Position numbers and translations under genes: made by a program | Notes under the pieces: generated by a model | What the model saw: only the letters and a program-made list of their open reading frames with translations | Database searches by the model: none | What the model was told of the DNA's origin: nothing | Source of the DNA: JAWVFM01 sp963841455 | Lineage (GTDB): Bacteria; Actinomycetota; Thermoleophilia; Solirubrobacterales; 70-9 | NCBI GenBank assembly: GCA_963841455.1 | Contig: CAWJCU010000001.1 | Span: 310,001-374,000 of the forward strand | Length of the DNA stretch: 64,000 nt | Reading direction: 5' to 3' | Shown: positions 12,107 to 21,904 of the stretch, in pieces | How positions within the stretch are numbered: position 1 is the stretch's first letter | Layout of the letters: each line of letters begins with the position of its first letter

Positions 12107-13390
12107 ATGTCGACGATCAAATCGATTCACGCGCGCCAGATCCTCGATTCCCGAGGCAATCCCACGGTCGAGGTCGACGTGATCCTCGATACCGGCGCAT
12201 TCGGCCGCGCCGCGGTGCCGTCGGGCGCGTCGACCGGCGAGTTCGAGGCAACCGAGCTTCGCGACGGCGGCTCAGAGTGGAACGGCAAGGGCGTCGCGCG
12301 CGCGGTCGAGCACGTGAACGGAGAGATCGCCGAGGCGCTCGTCGGGGCGCGCGCCGTTGAGCAGGGGGCGATCGACCAAACCCTCTGCGACCTGGACGGC
12401 ACGCCGAACAAGTCGCGCCTGGGGGCGAACGCGATCCTCGGGGTCTCGCTGGCGGTGGCGCGCGCCGCCGCGGCGGCCGCCGGCGAGCCGCTCTACCAGT
12501 TCCTCGGCGGAACCGGGGCGACGACGCTCCCTGTCCCGATGATGAACGTGCTCAACGGCGGTGCCCACGCCGACAACTCGGTCGACTTCCAGGAGTTCAT
12601 GGTCGTCCCGGCCGGCGCGCCCACCTTCTCGGAGGCGATGCGGATGGGCGTCGAGGTCTTCGGCGCCCTGAAGCGCACCCTCTCCGAGCGAGGGATGAGC
12701 ACGACGGTCGGCGACGAGGGAGGGTTCGCGCCCAATCTCGAGTCGAACGACGCCGCCCTCGATCTCCTCGTCGAGGGGATCGAGGCCGCCGGCTACGGCC
12801 CGGGCAAGGACGTCTTCATCGCGCTCGATCCGGCAACGAGTGAGCTGTACCGCGACTCCGACGGCGCCTATGTGCTCGAGCACGAGGGCCGCGCGCTGAG
12901 CGCCGAGGAGATGGCTGGGCACTGGCAGGGAGTGGTCGAGGGGTATCCGGTCGTCTCGATCGAGGACGGGATGGCGGAGGACGATTGGGACGGCTGGAAG
13001 CTCCTCACGGAGCGGATCGGCGACGGTTGCCAACTCGTCGGCGACGATCTCTTCGTCACCAACACCGACCGATTGCAGCGGGGGATCGACGAGGGCGTTG
13101 CCAACTCGATCCTCATCAAGGTGAACCAGATCGGCACGCTCACCGAGACGCTCGAGGCGATCCGGCTCGCGCGCGAGGCGGGCTATACGGCCGTCATGTC
13201 GCACCGCTCCGGCGAGACCGAGGACACCACGATCGCCGATCTCGCGGTGGCAACCGCGGTCGGGCAGATCAAGACCGGTGCCCCCTCTCGCTCGGACCGC
13301 GTCGCCAAGTACAACCAGCTCCTGCGGATCGAGGAGGAGCTCGGCGAGGCCGCCACCTACCCGGGGCTAGAGGCGTTCGAGCGTGGATAG
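12107..13390 (+). CDS. eno: Enolase
   Basis: The 427-residue enzyme converts 2-phosphoglycerate to phosphoenolpyruvate. Family landmarks are ARQILDSRGNPTVEVDV at the N-terminus, VPSGASTGEFEA, the metal/catalytic segment VSIEDGMAEDDWDGW, the catalytic-Lys loop SILIKVNQIGTLTET and SHRSGETEDTTIADLAV. The length is typical. A TAACCT hexamer lies 10 nt before the ATG, which may give eno its own leaderless promoter. The septum-formation protein follows within 50 nt. Confidence 0.97.
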   Translation: MSTIKSIHARQILDSRGNPTVEVDVILDTGAFGRAAVPSGASTGEFEATELRDGGSEWNGKGVARAVEHVNGEIAEALVGARAVEQGAIDQTLCDLDGTPNKSRLGANAILGVSLAVARAAAAAAGEPLYQFLGGTGATTLPVPMMNVLNGGAHADNSVDFQEFMVVPAGAPTFSEAMRMGVEVFGALKRTLSERGMSTTVGDEGGFAPNLESNDAALDLLVEGIEAAGYGPGKDVFIALDPATSELYRDSDGAYVLEHEGRALSAEEMAGHWQGVVEGYPVVSIEDGMAEDDWDGWKLLTERIGDGCQLVGDDLFVTNTDRLQRGIDEGVANSILIKVNQIGTLTETLEAIRLAREAGYTAVMSHRSGETEDTTIADLAVATAVGQIKTGAPSRSDRVAKYNQLLRIEEELGEAATYPGLEAFERG

Positions 13391-13437
13391 AGGCGTCCCG
13401 GGGGAGGACGTCGGCCGCCACCGTCGAAGCCAGGGCC

Positions 13438-13785
13438 ATGGCCACCCGCGCCGCGACGGCCCACTCATACCGGCTGCGCCCCGCGCCGCGCCGGAGGGCG
13501 CGCCGCTCGAGCCGGGTGCGGTGGGACAAGCTCGGGCGCGTCCTCCTCGTCCTCGTGCTCTTCGGCGTCCTCGCCTCATACGTCGGCCCGTTGATGGGCC
13601 TCCTGGGTGCCTGGAACGAGAAGGGCTCCGCGGTCACGGACCTCACGCAGCTTCGGCACCAGCACGCGGCCCTGACAAAGAAGGCGCAGGAGACCAAGGG
13701 CCCCGATGCTCTGGGCGCCGCCCGGCGCCTCGGGATGGTCGAGCCGGGCGAGCGCTCCTACTTCGTCAAGGGCCTTCCCAGGTAG
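13438..13785 (+). CDS. Septum formation initiator family protein (FtsB/DivIC-like)
   Basis: The 115-residue product starts at ATG 13438. It has a basic, arginine-rich cytoplasmic tail, one membrane helix (about 36-60, RVLLVLVLFGVLASYVGPLM) and an extracytoplasmic coiled-coil stretch (LTQLRHQHAALTKKAQE). It ends with a conserved ARRLGMVEPGERSYFVKGL segment. This order and its position after eno match the DivIC/FtsB protein of actinomycete eno operons, which joins the FtsQ/FtsL divisome complex. The symbol is left blank because FtsB and DivIC cannot be told apart here. Confidence 0.85.
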   Translation: MATRAATAHSYRLRPAPRRRARRSSRVRWDKLGRVLLVLVLFGVLASYVGPLMGLLGAWNEKGSAVTDLTQLRHQHAALTKKAQETKGPDALGAARRLGMVEPGERSYFVKGLPR

Positions 13786-13804
13786 CGACCTCCGGGCGGC
13801 GGGC

Positions 13805-16055
13805 GTGAGCGCGCTCGCCTTCACGGTCGCGCCGGGGAGCGAGCGCGTCCTCGGCGGGGGCGCCTATCTCGCCGGCGCCGTCGAGCTCGCGGTCGTGGTC
13901 GCCGCGCTCGCGTTCGGCGCGGTCTCGGTGCGCGCTCTGCTGATGCCGAACTGGCGCGGCGCCCCGGCCCGGCTTGCCGAGCTTGTGCTGGGGGTATCGG
14001 CGCTGGTCGTCACGTCGGAGCTGGTGGGGGTCGTGGGGCTCTTCACGGAGGCGGCCGAGATCGCCGCGCTGGTCGTCGTGGGCGTCGGCGCGGGATTGGC
14101 CGCGCGAGCCCTCGGTGGCAGATGGACGCTGCCGGGCGTCGTCGCACCGCCCGGGCCGCCCGCTCCATCGGCGTCGTCGCTGGCGAAGCTCGTGGCGCTG
14201 TTCGTGGTCGCCGCCCTCGCCGCGGCGTGGGCCGTCCCGACACTCGGCACGCTCGCCGCCGGCATGGACCGCTCCGACTCGCTCTGGTACCACATGCCGC
14301 TGGCGGCCCGCTGGGTGCAGACGTCGCACATCGGGCCCGTCTTCTTCTTCGACCCGATCTACTTCGCCTCGTTCTACCCGGCGAACTCCGAGATCCCGCA
14401 CGCGCTCGGGATCCTGCTGTTCCAGCGCGACATCCTCTCGCCGCTCCTGAACGACGGGTGGCTTGCGCTCTCGCTGCTCGCGGCGTGGTGCATCGGCCGG
14501 CCCTACGGCCTGGGCCCGCAGGCGATGATCGGCGCCTGCGTGGGGCTCGGCGCACAGATGCTGGTGGAGTTTCAGGCGGGCGAGGCGCTCAACGACATCA
14601 CGGGCGTGGCGTTCACCCTGGCCGCCGCGGCGATCCTCGTCAACGGCTCGCGCGCGAGCGCCGAACTCCGTCGCGCTGGTCGACGCAATTCGGCGGTCGC
14701 CTGGGCGAACCTCGGGCCGGTGGCCCTCGCTGCCCTCGCTATGGGCCTGGCTGCCGGTGTGAAGCTGTCGTTCCTCGCGCCCGCGGCGGTGTTCGCCGTC
14801 GGCGTCATCGTCATCGCGGGGCGGGGGCAGCGCGTGCGCACCGCCGTCGCCTGGATCGTGCCCATGGTCGCCACCGGAGGCTTCTGGTACGTGCGGAATC
14901 TCGTGGCGGTCGGCAAACCCGATCCCCTATATCCACCACCTGGGACCGATTTCGCTGCCGGGGCCGGTCCGCGACTTCTCGCTGCGCCCCGGCTACGCGG
15001 TGTCGCACTACTTCACCGACACGAACGTGTGGAGCCACTGGTTCTTCCCCGGCCTCCACGACTCGCTCGGGCTGTTCTGGCCGGCGACCGTGATCGGCGT
15101 GGCCGTGATCTCGATCTGGGCAGTCGTTCGCGGCGGCGAGCCGATCCTGCGGCTCCTGGGTGCCGTCGCCGGCGTCACGGCGATCGCCTACCTCTTCACC
15201 CCGCTCACGGCCGCCGGTCTGCAGGGTCAGCCGATCGCCTTCGAGTGGAATCTCCGCTACCTGGCACCGGCGGTTGCGCTCGCGTTCGCGATCCTGCCGT
15301 GCCTGCCGGCCGCGCGCGCGACCGCTGAGCGGCGGGGCGGGGTGCTCGCGGGCTTGGTGGTGCTGGTGGGCGTGACCATCGCCTCGCTTGTCGAGTGGCA
15401 GCAGGGGCACGTGAAGGGAGCGGTCGGGGTCGCAATCGCGGTGCTCGCCGCGGGCGGGGCGATCGCGCTCCTCGCCGCGCGGGGCGTGCGCTGGAGCTCG
15501 CTCGGCACGGCGGCGAGGGCCGGGATCGCGGGGGTGGCCGTCGTCGCGGCCGTCGGCCTCGGCTACGGCTACCAGCTCCACTACCTCGAGCACCGCTACG
15601 AGGACACGGGCGACCAGCAGAACCTGAACCGCGCGCTCGCCTGGGCGCGCAACGTGCGCGACGCGCGCATCGCGGTCGCGGGGATCAGGGGGGTGTTCAC
15701 CCAGTACGCCTTCTACGGCACCGACCTCTCGAACCGCGTGCAGTGGCTTGGCCGGCGCGTTGCCGATGACGGGTACGCCCGTATCGGCACCTGCGAGGCC
15801 TGGCGCAAGGCGGTGAACGCGGGGCACTTCACCCACGTCATCACCACCTTCGACCCCTACTTGCCCGGCACCCTCAAGAACACTCCGGAGGGGCGGTGGA
15901 CCGGCTCCGACCCACACGCGAAGGCGGTGCTGCGGCAGGGGCCCGTTCGAGTCTTCCGGATCACGGGCCGGCTCGACCCGGCGGGGTGCAACGGCCAGAG
16001 GCCGCTCAACGAGCGCCAGCTCCACGGCGTTCCCGACCCCACGCGTAAGGCCTGA
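13805..16055 (+). CDS. Polytopic GT-C-like glycosyltransferase-type membrane protein, one frameshift
   Basis: The product is about 750 residues with 10 or more hydrophobic helices. An early extracytoplasmic loop holds paired acidic residues (MDRSDSLWYHMPLAARW), as in GT-C/ArnT-like polyprenyl-phosphate-sugar transferases. The C-terminal third (from about 15580) is soluble and ends in FRITGRLDPAGC. The frame breaks at 14915-14917: reading AA in place of AAA gives VGNPIPYIHHLGPISLPG, which flows into the second half, so one inserted A explains it. The GTG start follows divIC by 19 nt. Next downstream are a second large membrane protein and sulfotransferases, which supports a glycan-assembly role. 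The donor and acceptor are unknown. Confidence 0.7.
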
Positions 16056-16058
16056 GCG

Positions 16059-18434
16059 ATGCCCGCCGTACTCGCAACCGCCCTAATCATCGTCGCCGCC
16101 TCGTTCATCGCGGGCCGCGCCTTCCTCTACGCCCTGGGCCGAGCGCGCCCGACGTGGCTGGCGGGCGCGATCGGCTTCGCGCTCCTGGTCATCGCGGCCC
16201 CGCTCCTGATCCGCCTCCCGGGCCGGGCAACGACCGCGGCGATCGTCCTGCTTCTTCTCCTCCTCATCTCTCTGGGGTTGATGAGAACGAAGTTCTTCGC
16301 GCAACGAGAGGCGGTGCGGGGCGCTCCCCCGGGCGAACCTTCCGCAGCAGGGAAGCGAGGACGTGAGCCCGGGGGAGTGCCCCGCGCCGCCCACGCCGCC
16401 GCGCTCGCGACCGTTCTCGTCGTGCTCGCAATGGCTTGCCTTCCGTTCCTCTTCAACCAGCGCGTCGGCGTCCTCGGCGAGGGCATCTACACCAACGACC
16501 AGGCGGCGCAGCTCTACTGGACCGACTGGCTGCAGAACGGCTTCGGACCCGAGCCCGCGGCGGTGAAGTTCGGCTACCCGGTCGGCCCGCAGGCGGTGAC
16601 GGCGGTCGCGGCGGAGCCCACCGGCGCCTCGCTCGAGCACGCATTCGACGGACTGCTGATCGCGATCCCGATCCTCGCGGCGCTGGCGGCGCTCTCGGCG
16701 CTGACGGAGCTTCCGCCCGTGCGGCGCGTGGTCGCCGCGTCGCTGACCGGCCTGCCGTACCTGGCGGCGGCGTTCCTGGCCCAGAGCGCGTTCAAGGAGA
16801 CCGCGATGGCGCTGCTCGTGCTCGCCACGGCGTTCGCCCTTGGCGAGTGGGCGCGCGAGGCGGTGCCCAAGCGCGCGACCCTCGGGGCGCTCCTGGCCCT
16901 CGCCGGCGCCTCCGTCTTCGTCTACAGCCTGCCGGGCCTCATCTGGCTCGCTGTCGCCGTGCCGATCTGGCTCGCGATGGAGCTCCTCGCCGGTCGTCGC
17001 CCGGTCGAGCTCGGCGCGGCGCGGGCGGCGATCGCCCGCCACCGCTGGATCGCGATCGGGGCGGTGATCGTGCTCGCGGCGGTGATCGTGCTCGGCGCCG
17101 GCCCCGCGGCGAACTTCGTCGACCAGGTGGGCAAGGTCCAGGCCTCGGCTGGCCGCCTCAGCTCGCCGATCTCGCCGGGCGAGGCGTTCGGCATCTGGCC
17201 GGAGGGCGACTTCCGCCTCGTTCGAGGCGACGTCTCGGGCGCGGTCCCGGCCGCCGCCTTCGCGCTCCTCTGCGTGGCCCTGGGCCTCGTGGCAGCGTGG
17301 CGCCGCCGCGACACCGCCCTCATGGCGACGGCCATGGCGGGCGGCCTGATCTACGTCGCCGCGCGCCTCGAGGCGAGCATCTACGTCCAGGCGAAGGCGC
17401 TGGCGGTCATCGCCCCCGTCCTGGCCTTCACGGCGCTCAAGGGCCTCCTGGGGCCGTGGCCGCGGAGAGCCAGGGTTGCTCTCGCCCTCGGCGCGATCTT
17501 CGCGATCGGCGCCGCCGCCTCCACTTTCCTCGCCCTCCGCGCAGCCCCGATGAGCTTCGACCGCCGCGGCGCCGACCTCGAGACCCTCGCCGCGAAGATC
17601 CAGGGCAAGAGCGTCATCTTCCTCGGCCTCGACCGCTTCGCCGCCTACTGGCTGCGCGGCACGCTCATCCAGAGTCCGGGCGGCTACGTACCGCCGGAGG
17701 TCAAGGCGCGCCGTCAGAAGCCGTGGCTGCAGGGCCAGGGGATCGATTTCGACACGGTCTCACCGCACAAGCTCGACCGCTACCGCTACGCGATCACGAC
17801 CGACGCCTCGTTCCAGTCGACCCCCCCGCCGGACTTCCACCGCATCGCCACGGCCGGCGACTACGTGCTCTACAAGCGGGTGGGGGAGACCCCGATCCAG
17901 AAGATCCTCGACGGCGAGGACGGCTCGCCCGGCGTGCTCGCCAAACGATCGCGCGACTGCGGCACCCAGTTCGGGACCCTCAACGGCACGGCGACGGTCC
18001 TGCCGAAGCCGGTCGTCAGAAGCCCGATCGGGTGGTCGCAGCCCCTCCCGTTCGACGCGCCCGCCACCGCCACGCGCACGCTCCGCCTTCCGCCCGGGCG
18101 CTGGCGCCTCTCGCTCCAATACAACTCGCAGGTGCCCCTCACGGTTCGGGCGGGCGAGAGCTCCGTGCGCCTGCCGCCATCGCTCGACGGCATGTACCTG
18201 ACCCATCAGGGCGAGGGGGCATGGTGGGCGGCGGGCACGATCCGCGTGCCGAAGGCCGGCCCGGTGAAGGTCGCCGTGATCGCCGCCGAGCCGAGCTCGC
18301 TGCAGGATGCGCTCGGCGTGGAGCGGCGGGTCTGGCTCGGCGGGATCGCGGCCACGCGGGCGGTCCCGGCGGAGTCGGTTCCGGTTGGAGGCGCCTGCGG
18401 TCGCTACGTCGACCACTACCTGCTCGCTGACTAA
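16059..18434 (+). CDS. Large polytopic membrane protein, GT-C-like, with C-terminal extracytoplasmic domain
   Basis: The intact 791-residue frame has about 12 hydrophobic segments across residues 1-490, starting with a helix at the extreme N-terminus. A soluble region of about 290 residues follows. The soluble part has a loop (IFLGLDRFAAYWLRGTLIQS) and a beta-sandwich-like tail with TLRLPPGRWRLSLQYNSQV. The arrangement resembles bacterial membrane glycosyltransferases with an outer carbohydrate-binding tail, although no conserved GT-C motif can be proven by eye. It starts 3 nt after the previous gene, which has the same overall design, so they may be paralogues or partners in one pathway. Confidence 0.65.
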   Translation: MPAVLATALIIVAASFIAGRAFLYALGRARPTWLAGAIGFALLVIAAPLLIRLPGRATTAAIVLLLLLLISLGLMRTKFFAQREAVRGAPPGEPSAAGKRGREPGGVPRAAHAAALATVLVVLAMACLPFLFNQRVGVLGEGIYTNDQAAQLYWTDWLQNGFGPEPAAVKFGYPVGPQAVTAVAAEPTGASLEHAFDGLLIAIPILAALAALSALTELPPVRRVVAASLTGLPYLAAAFLAQSAFKETAMALLVLATAFALGEWAREAVPKRATLGALLALAGASVFVYSLPGLIWLAVAVPIWLAMELLAGRRPVELGAARAAIARHRWIAIGAVIVLAAVIVLGAGPAANFVDQVGKVQASAGRLSSPISPGEAFGIWPEGDFRLVRGDVSGAVPAAAFALLCVALGLVAAWRRRDTALMATAMAGGLIYVAARLEASIYVQAKALAVIAPVLAFTALKGLLGPWPRRARVALALGAIFAIGAAASTFLALRAAPMSFDRRGADLETLAAKIQGKSVIFLGLDRFAAYWLRGTLIQSPGGYVPPEVKARRQKPWLQGQGIDFDTVSPHKLDRYRYAITTDASFQSTPPPDFHRIATAGDYVLYKRVGETPIQKILDGEDGSPGVLAKRSRDCGTQFGTLNGTATVLPKPVVRSPIGWSQPLPFDAPATATRTLRLPPGRWRLSLQYNSQVPLTVRAGESSVRLPPSLDGMYLTHQGEGAWWAAGTIRVPKAGPVKVAVIAAEPSSLQDALGVERRVWLGGIAATRAVPAESVPVGGACGRYVDHYLLAD

Positions 18435-18448
18435 TCTGAATCTCCTGC

Positions 18449-18463
18449 GGCGGCTTCGCCGCC
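18449..18463 (+). terminator. GC-rich hairpin before the sulfotransferase genes
   Basis: GGCGGC-TTC-GCCGCC forms a 6-bp stem, followed by a T/C-rich stretch (TTACACGCTTCTTT), 15 nt after the upstream stop. It may partly terminate or attenuate transcription between the membrane-protein genes and the sulfotransferases. Confidence 0.4.
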
Positions 18464-18494
18464 TTACACGCTTCTTTCGGAGCTACAGCACCTC

Positions 18495-19426
18495 ATGAAC
18501 AATCCCTTGGACGCCGCAGCGAGCGAAACGAGACGCGAGGTCGCCCCGATCGTGTTCGTCGGCGGCACCGGGCGCAGCGGCACGCACATCATCGGCAAGC
18601 TCCTCGGCCGCAGCGCCGACCTGGCCCTCGTGCCCGTGGAGTGCCGCTTCCACGTCGAGCCGCGGGGCTTCCCTGGCCTCCTGTCGGGCGAGGTCTCGAA
18701 GCGCCGCTTCATGCGGCGCATGCGGGGCTTTTGGTGGAAGGGGTTCCAGGGCATGCGGCGGCGTGGCATGCACAAGTTCATCGAGCGCGACCGCTACGAC
18801 GCCGCCCTGGCGGCCTTCTCGGAGCGCTTCGACGCCGAGCCGGAGGAGGCGTGCCGCCGTCTCTTCTACGACCTGCTTTGGTTCCGCGCCGAGCGCAAGG
18901 GCGCCAAGGGGATCGTGGAGCAGTCCACCGATGTCGTCGCGGCGGCGCCGACGCTCGTGCGCCTGTTTCCCGAGGCGAGGTTCGTCCACGTCGTGCGCGA
19001 CGGCCGCGACGCCTCGGCCTCCAGGGTCTCGCAGACGAACCGGATCATCTATCCCCGCAACCGCAAGCAGGGCATCGTGTGGTGGGAGAAGCGCATGAGC
19101 CGCATCGCCGCCGGGATCGAGGCGATCCCGGCGGAGCGGTTCCTCGAGGTCTCGATCGACGAGCTCGTCGCGTCCAAGTTCGCGGGTGCGCTCCGGCCGC
19201 TCGCCGACTTCGCCGGTATCGCGCCCGGATACCGGGTGCGCCGCTACTACAAGTCCCGCATGAACGCGGAACGCGCCAACCAGGGTCGTTGGCGCCGCGA
19301 TCTCACGGTCTGCGACGCCAAGGAGATCGACGGGCTCTACACCGCCGCGCTCGATCGCCTGGAGGCGGAGGGATCGACCGCGGTTCCTCTCATCCGGAAG
19401 ACCATGGAGCCCGTCGCCCGTCATGA
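18495..19426 (+). CDS. Sulfotransferase family protein, first of a tandem pair
   Basis: The N-terminal 300 residues are a PAPS-dependent sulfotransferase. The 5'-phosphosulfate loop is IVFVGGTGRSGTHIIGKLLG and the 3'-phosphate motif is RFVHVVRDGRDASAS. It closely resembles the next gene (shared GFP-LL, FWW, EEACRRLF and DLL blocks). The reading frame does not stop there. It runs to 19871 through about 150 residues that are just an out-of-frame reading of the next gene. A one-base error near 19390-19420 would restore a TGA at 19424-19426 that overlaps the next ATG, the usual spacing in this locus. I therefore end the gene there. Confidence 0.8.
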
Positions 19427-20316
19427 GCGACCGGCCGCTCATCTTCGTCGGCGGCACCGGGCGCTCCGGCACTCACGTCATCTCCCGGCTGCTCGGCCGG
19501 CATCCGACTCTGGCCGACGTCCCGATCGAGTCGCGCTTCCACTGCCACGGGCCGAAGGGGTTCCCCGACCTGCTCGGCGGCCGCGTGCCGGTCTCAGACT
19601 TCGTCTGGAAGCTGCGCCAGTTCTGGTGGCACCGCGTCCGCAAGGAGGATCTCGAACCCCGCGGCCTCTACAACGTCTGCACGAGGCGCCACTTCGACGA
19701 CGCGGTCGCGGCCTTCGAGGAGGCCTACGAGGCCGATCCGCGCGAGGCGTGCCGGCGCCTGTTCACCGACCTCCTCTACCCGGTCGCGGACGAGCTCGGG
19801 CGGCCCGGCCTCGTCGAGATGAGCTCGCACAACGTCAGGGAGGCGCCGGTCCTCGAGGGCCTCTTCCCTGACGCGAGGTTCATCCACGTCTTCCGCGACG
19901 GCCGCGACGTCGCCTCGTCGATCACGACGAAGACGTGGGGCCCCGACCGGCTCGCCGGTGCGATCGACTGGTGGGCGGAGCGGATGAGGGCGATCGACGC
20001 CGGCGTCACCGGCGACGACTCGGCGCCCGAGCGCTTCCACACCCTGCTCCTCGACGACCTCGTCGAGCGCGATCGCGAATCGGCCTACGAGGGGCTCCTC
20101 GCCTTCTGCGAGATCGACGACGCGCCGGCGATGCGCGCGTACTTCGACGAGGAGATGAGCCCGGGCGCGGCGAACCTGGGCCGCTGGCGGCGCGGGCTGG
20201 GCTCCGTCGGCGTGTGGAGGGTCGAGCGCCGTTACCGGCGCACCCTCGACGCGCTCGCGCGCGAGGGCAACCACGCGGCGCCGGCGCTCATCGCCGCGGT
20301 CGATCAGAGCCCGTGA
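19423..20316 (+). CDS. Sulfotransferase family protein, second of a tandem pair
   Basis: The intact 297-residue PAPS-dependent sulfotransferase has the PAPS loop LIFVGGTGRSGTHVISRLLG at the N-terminus. RFIHVFRDGRDVASS is the 3'-phosphate motif at about residue 150. Colinear similarity to the preceding gene indicates a tandem duplication, so the two probably sulfate different positions or acceptors of one product. Its TGA overlaps the GTG of the glycosyltransferase gene (GTGA). Acceptors of this family range from sugars to lipids; the surrounding genes favour a glycan. Confidence 0.85.
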   Translation: MSDRPLIFVGGTGRSGTHVISRLLGRHPTLADVPIESRFHCHGPKGFPDLLGGRVPVSDFVWKLRQFWWHRVRKEDLEPRGLYNVCTRRHFDDAVAAFEEAYEADPREACRRLFTDLLYPVADELGRPGLVEMSSHNVREAPVLEGLFPDARFIHVFRDGRDVASSITTKTWGPDRLAGAIDWWAERMRAIDAGVTGDDSAPERFHTLLLDDLVERDRESAYEGLLAFCEIDDAPAMRAYFDEEMSPGAANLGRWRRGLGSVGVWRVERRYRRTLDALAREGNHAAPALIAAVDQSP

Positions 20317-21860
20317 GCCGGATCCTCTTCTTCACCTCGAACGGCACCGGGCTCGGCCACCTGACCCGCTCGATGGCGATCGCGCGGCGGCTCGAGAGCC
20401 GCCTCGAGCCGCTCGTCTTCACCCTCTCGGCCGCCGCGCCGGTCGTGCGCGAGCAAGGTTTTCCCGTCGAGTTCGCGGCCTCGTACCGCACGCCCTGCGC
20501 GGGCACGGAATGGCGCTGGTCGCGGCGCCTTCGCGGCCGCGCCCGGGCGGCGATCGCGGAGGCCGACCCCGCGCTCGTCGTCTTCGACGGCGCCCATCCG
20601 TACCTCGGGTTCCTCGACGCGCTTCGCGCCGAGCCCGGCGTGCGCTCGGTGTGGTGCCGGCGCGCGATGTGGAAGCCCGGCGCCAACCTCGCCGCGCTCC
20701 CGCGCGCGGCGGCGTTCGACGCCGTTCTCGAGCCGGGGGAGATCGCCGGCACGGCCGATCGCGGCCCCACCGTCGCCCGCAGGGGCGAGGCTCATGCGGT
20801 CGGCCCAATCGTCTACCTCGACCGCTCCGATCTCCTGCCTCGCGCCGAGGCCGAGCGCGAGCTTGGCCTCGAGCCCGGCCGCCCGAACGTGCTCGTCGCG
20901 CTCGGCCAGGGCCCGGAGGTCGCGGAGGCGGCGCAGCGCTGCCTGGAGCACCTGGCCGGCCGCGACGTGCAGGTGGCAACGCTGCGGTCCGCGGGGTCGG
21001 CTCCGCTCAGCTCAGGCTCGCCGAGCGGAGTCGCCCCCGCCGACGTCGTGCAGCTGCGCGCCACCTACCCGATGAGCCGCTACTACGCCGCCTTCGACGC
21101 AGCCGTCTCGGCTGCCGGCTACAACGCCTTCCACGAGCTGATCGCCCTCGGGGTGCCGGCCCTCTTCGTGCCGATGACGCGCGAGACCGACGACCAGGCC
21201 GCCCGCGCGCGCTACGCGGCCTCGGCGGGCCTCGGCCGGGCGGTCGCGTCGCCCGAGGCCGCCGGCCTCGAGCGCGAGCTCGACGCGCTGCTCGATCCCG
21301 AGATCCGCGAGGGAATCGCCTCGACGCTTGCCTCGGAGCCTCCGGCCGATGGCGCCCGCGAGGCGGCCGACTGGCTCGTCGCGCTTGCGGGCGAGCGTCC
21401 CGCGGCCCAGGGGCCAGGCAGGGCGGGGCGGAACTGGCACCTGCCCGGGGGCTCTCCGAAGGAGGCGCTCGAGTTCCTCGGCCGCGTCCCCCGTGGCGCC
21501 GCCGCCCTCGCGAAGCAGCTCGTCGTCTCGCCGCGGCCCCCGCGCACGGTCATGCTCGCCCTCGGGCTCGACGGTCCCGACCTCTCCAATCACGTCAGGG
21601 CGGCGCTCGGCCGCACGCCCGACCCGCCGGAGCGCGTGCTCGTGATCACGGATTCGCTCGATTTCGCCCCGCTGCGCGAGCTTGGCGTCGGCTACGAGCA
21701 CGTTCCCGCCGAGGGTGAGGCGCAGCCACGGCTCGCGGGCGGCGACTACGATTCTTTCCTGCGCAGGCGTATGGCGCTGATCCTCGCCGAGCGGCCCCGG
21801 CCCCGGCGAACGATCGCCGTCGGCACAGCCGACGAAGCGGCTCTGCAAGCCGCGATCTGA
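20313..21860 (+). CDS. GT-B glycosyltransferase (MurG-like) with extra C-terminal domain
   Basis: The 515-residue cytosolic protein starts at GTG 20313. Its N-terminal lobe opens with ILFFTSNGTGLGHLTRSMAI, the glycine/His loop of GT28/GT1-type enzymes. The C-terminal lobe has the nucleotide-sugar segment AAVSAAGYNAFHELIALGVP followed by ALFVPMTRETDDQAARA. From about residue 370 an additional region of about 145 residues (RNWHLPGG to the end) contains a second small Rossmann-like stretch (RTVMLALGLDG) and is not part of the usual fold. Position between sulfotransferases suggests it builds the glycan that they modify. Confidence 0.78.
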   Translation: MSRILFFTSNGTGLGHLTRSMAIARRLESRLEPLVFTLSAAAPVVREQGFPVEFAASYRTPCAGTEWRWSRRLRGRARAAIAEADPALVVFDGAHPYLGFLDALRAEPGVRSVWCRRAMWKPGANLAALPRAAAFDAVLEPGEIAGTADRGPTVARRGEAHAVGPIVYLDRSDLLPRAEAERELGLEPGRPNVLVALGQGPEVAEAAQRCLEHLAGRDVQVATLRSAGSAPLSSGSPSGVAPADVVQLRATYPMSRYYAAFDAAVSAAGYNAFHELIALGVPALFVPMTRETDDQAARARYAASAGLGRAVASPEAAGLERELDALLDPEIREGIASTLASEPPADGAREAADWLVALAGERPAAQGPGRAGRNWHLPGGSPKEALEFLGRVPRGAAALAKQLVVSPRPPRTVMLALGLDGPDLSNHVRAALGRTPDPPERVLVITDSLDFAPLRELGVGYEHVPAEGEAQPRLAGGDYDSFLRRRMALILAERPRPRRTIAVGTADEAALQAAI

Positions 21861-21904
21861 TCTTCCGCGGGGCGTACCCTCTTCCCGGGGAACCATCCAG
21901 AACC

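Noticed and set aside
12272..13204. 310-residue antisense frame opposite enolase
   Set aside because: No recognisable domain, and enolase on the plus strand is unambiguous.
19427..19871. C-terminal 150 residues of the first sulfotransferase frame
   Set aside because: They are an out-of-frame reading of the second sulfotransferase gene, rich in Arg/Pro, and not a domain.
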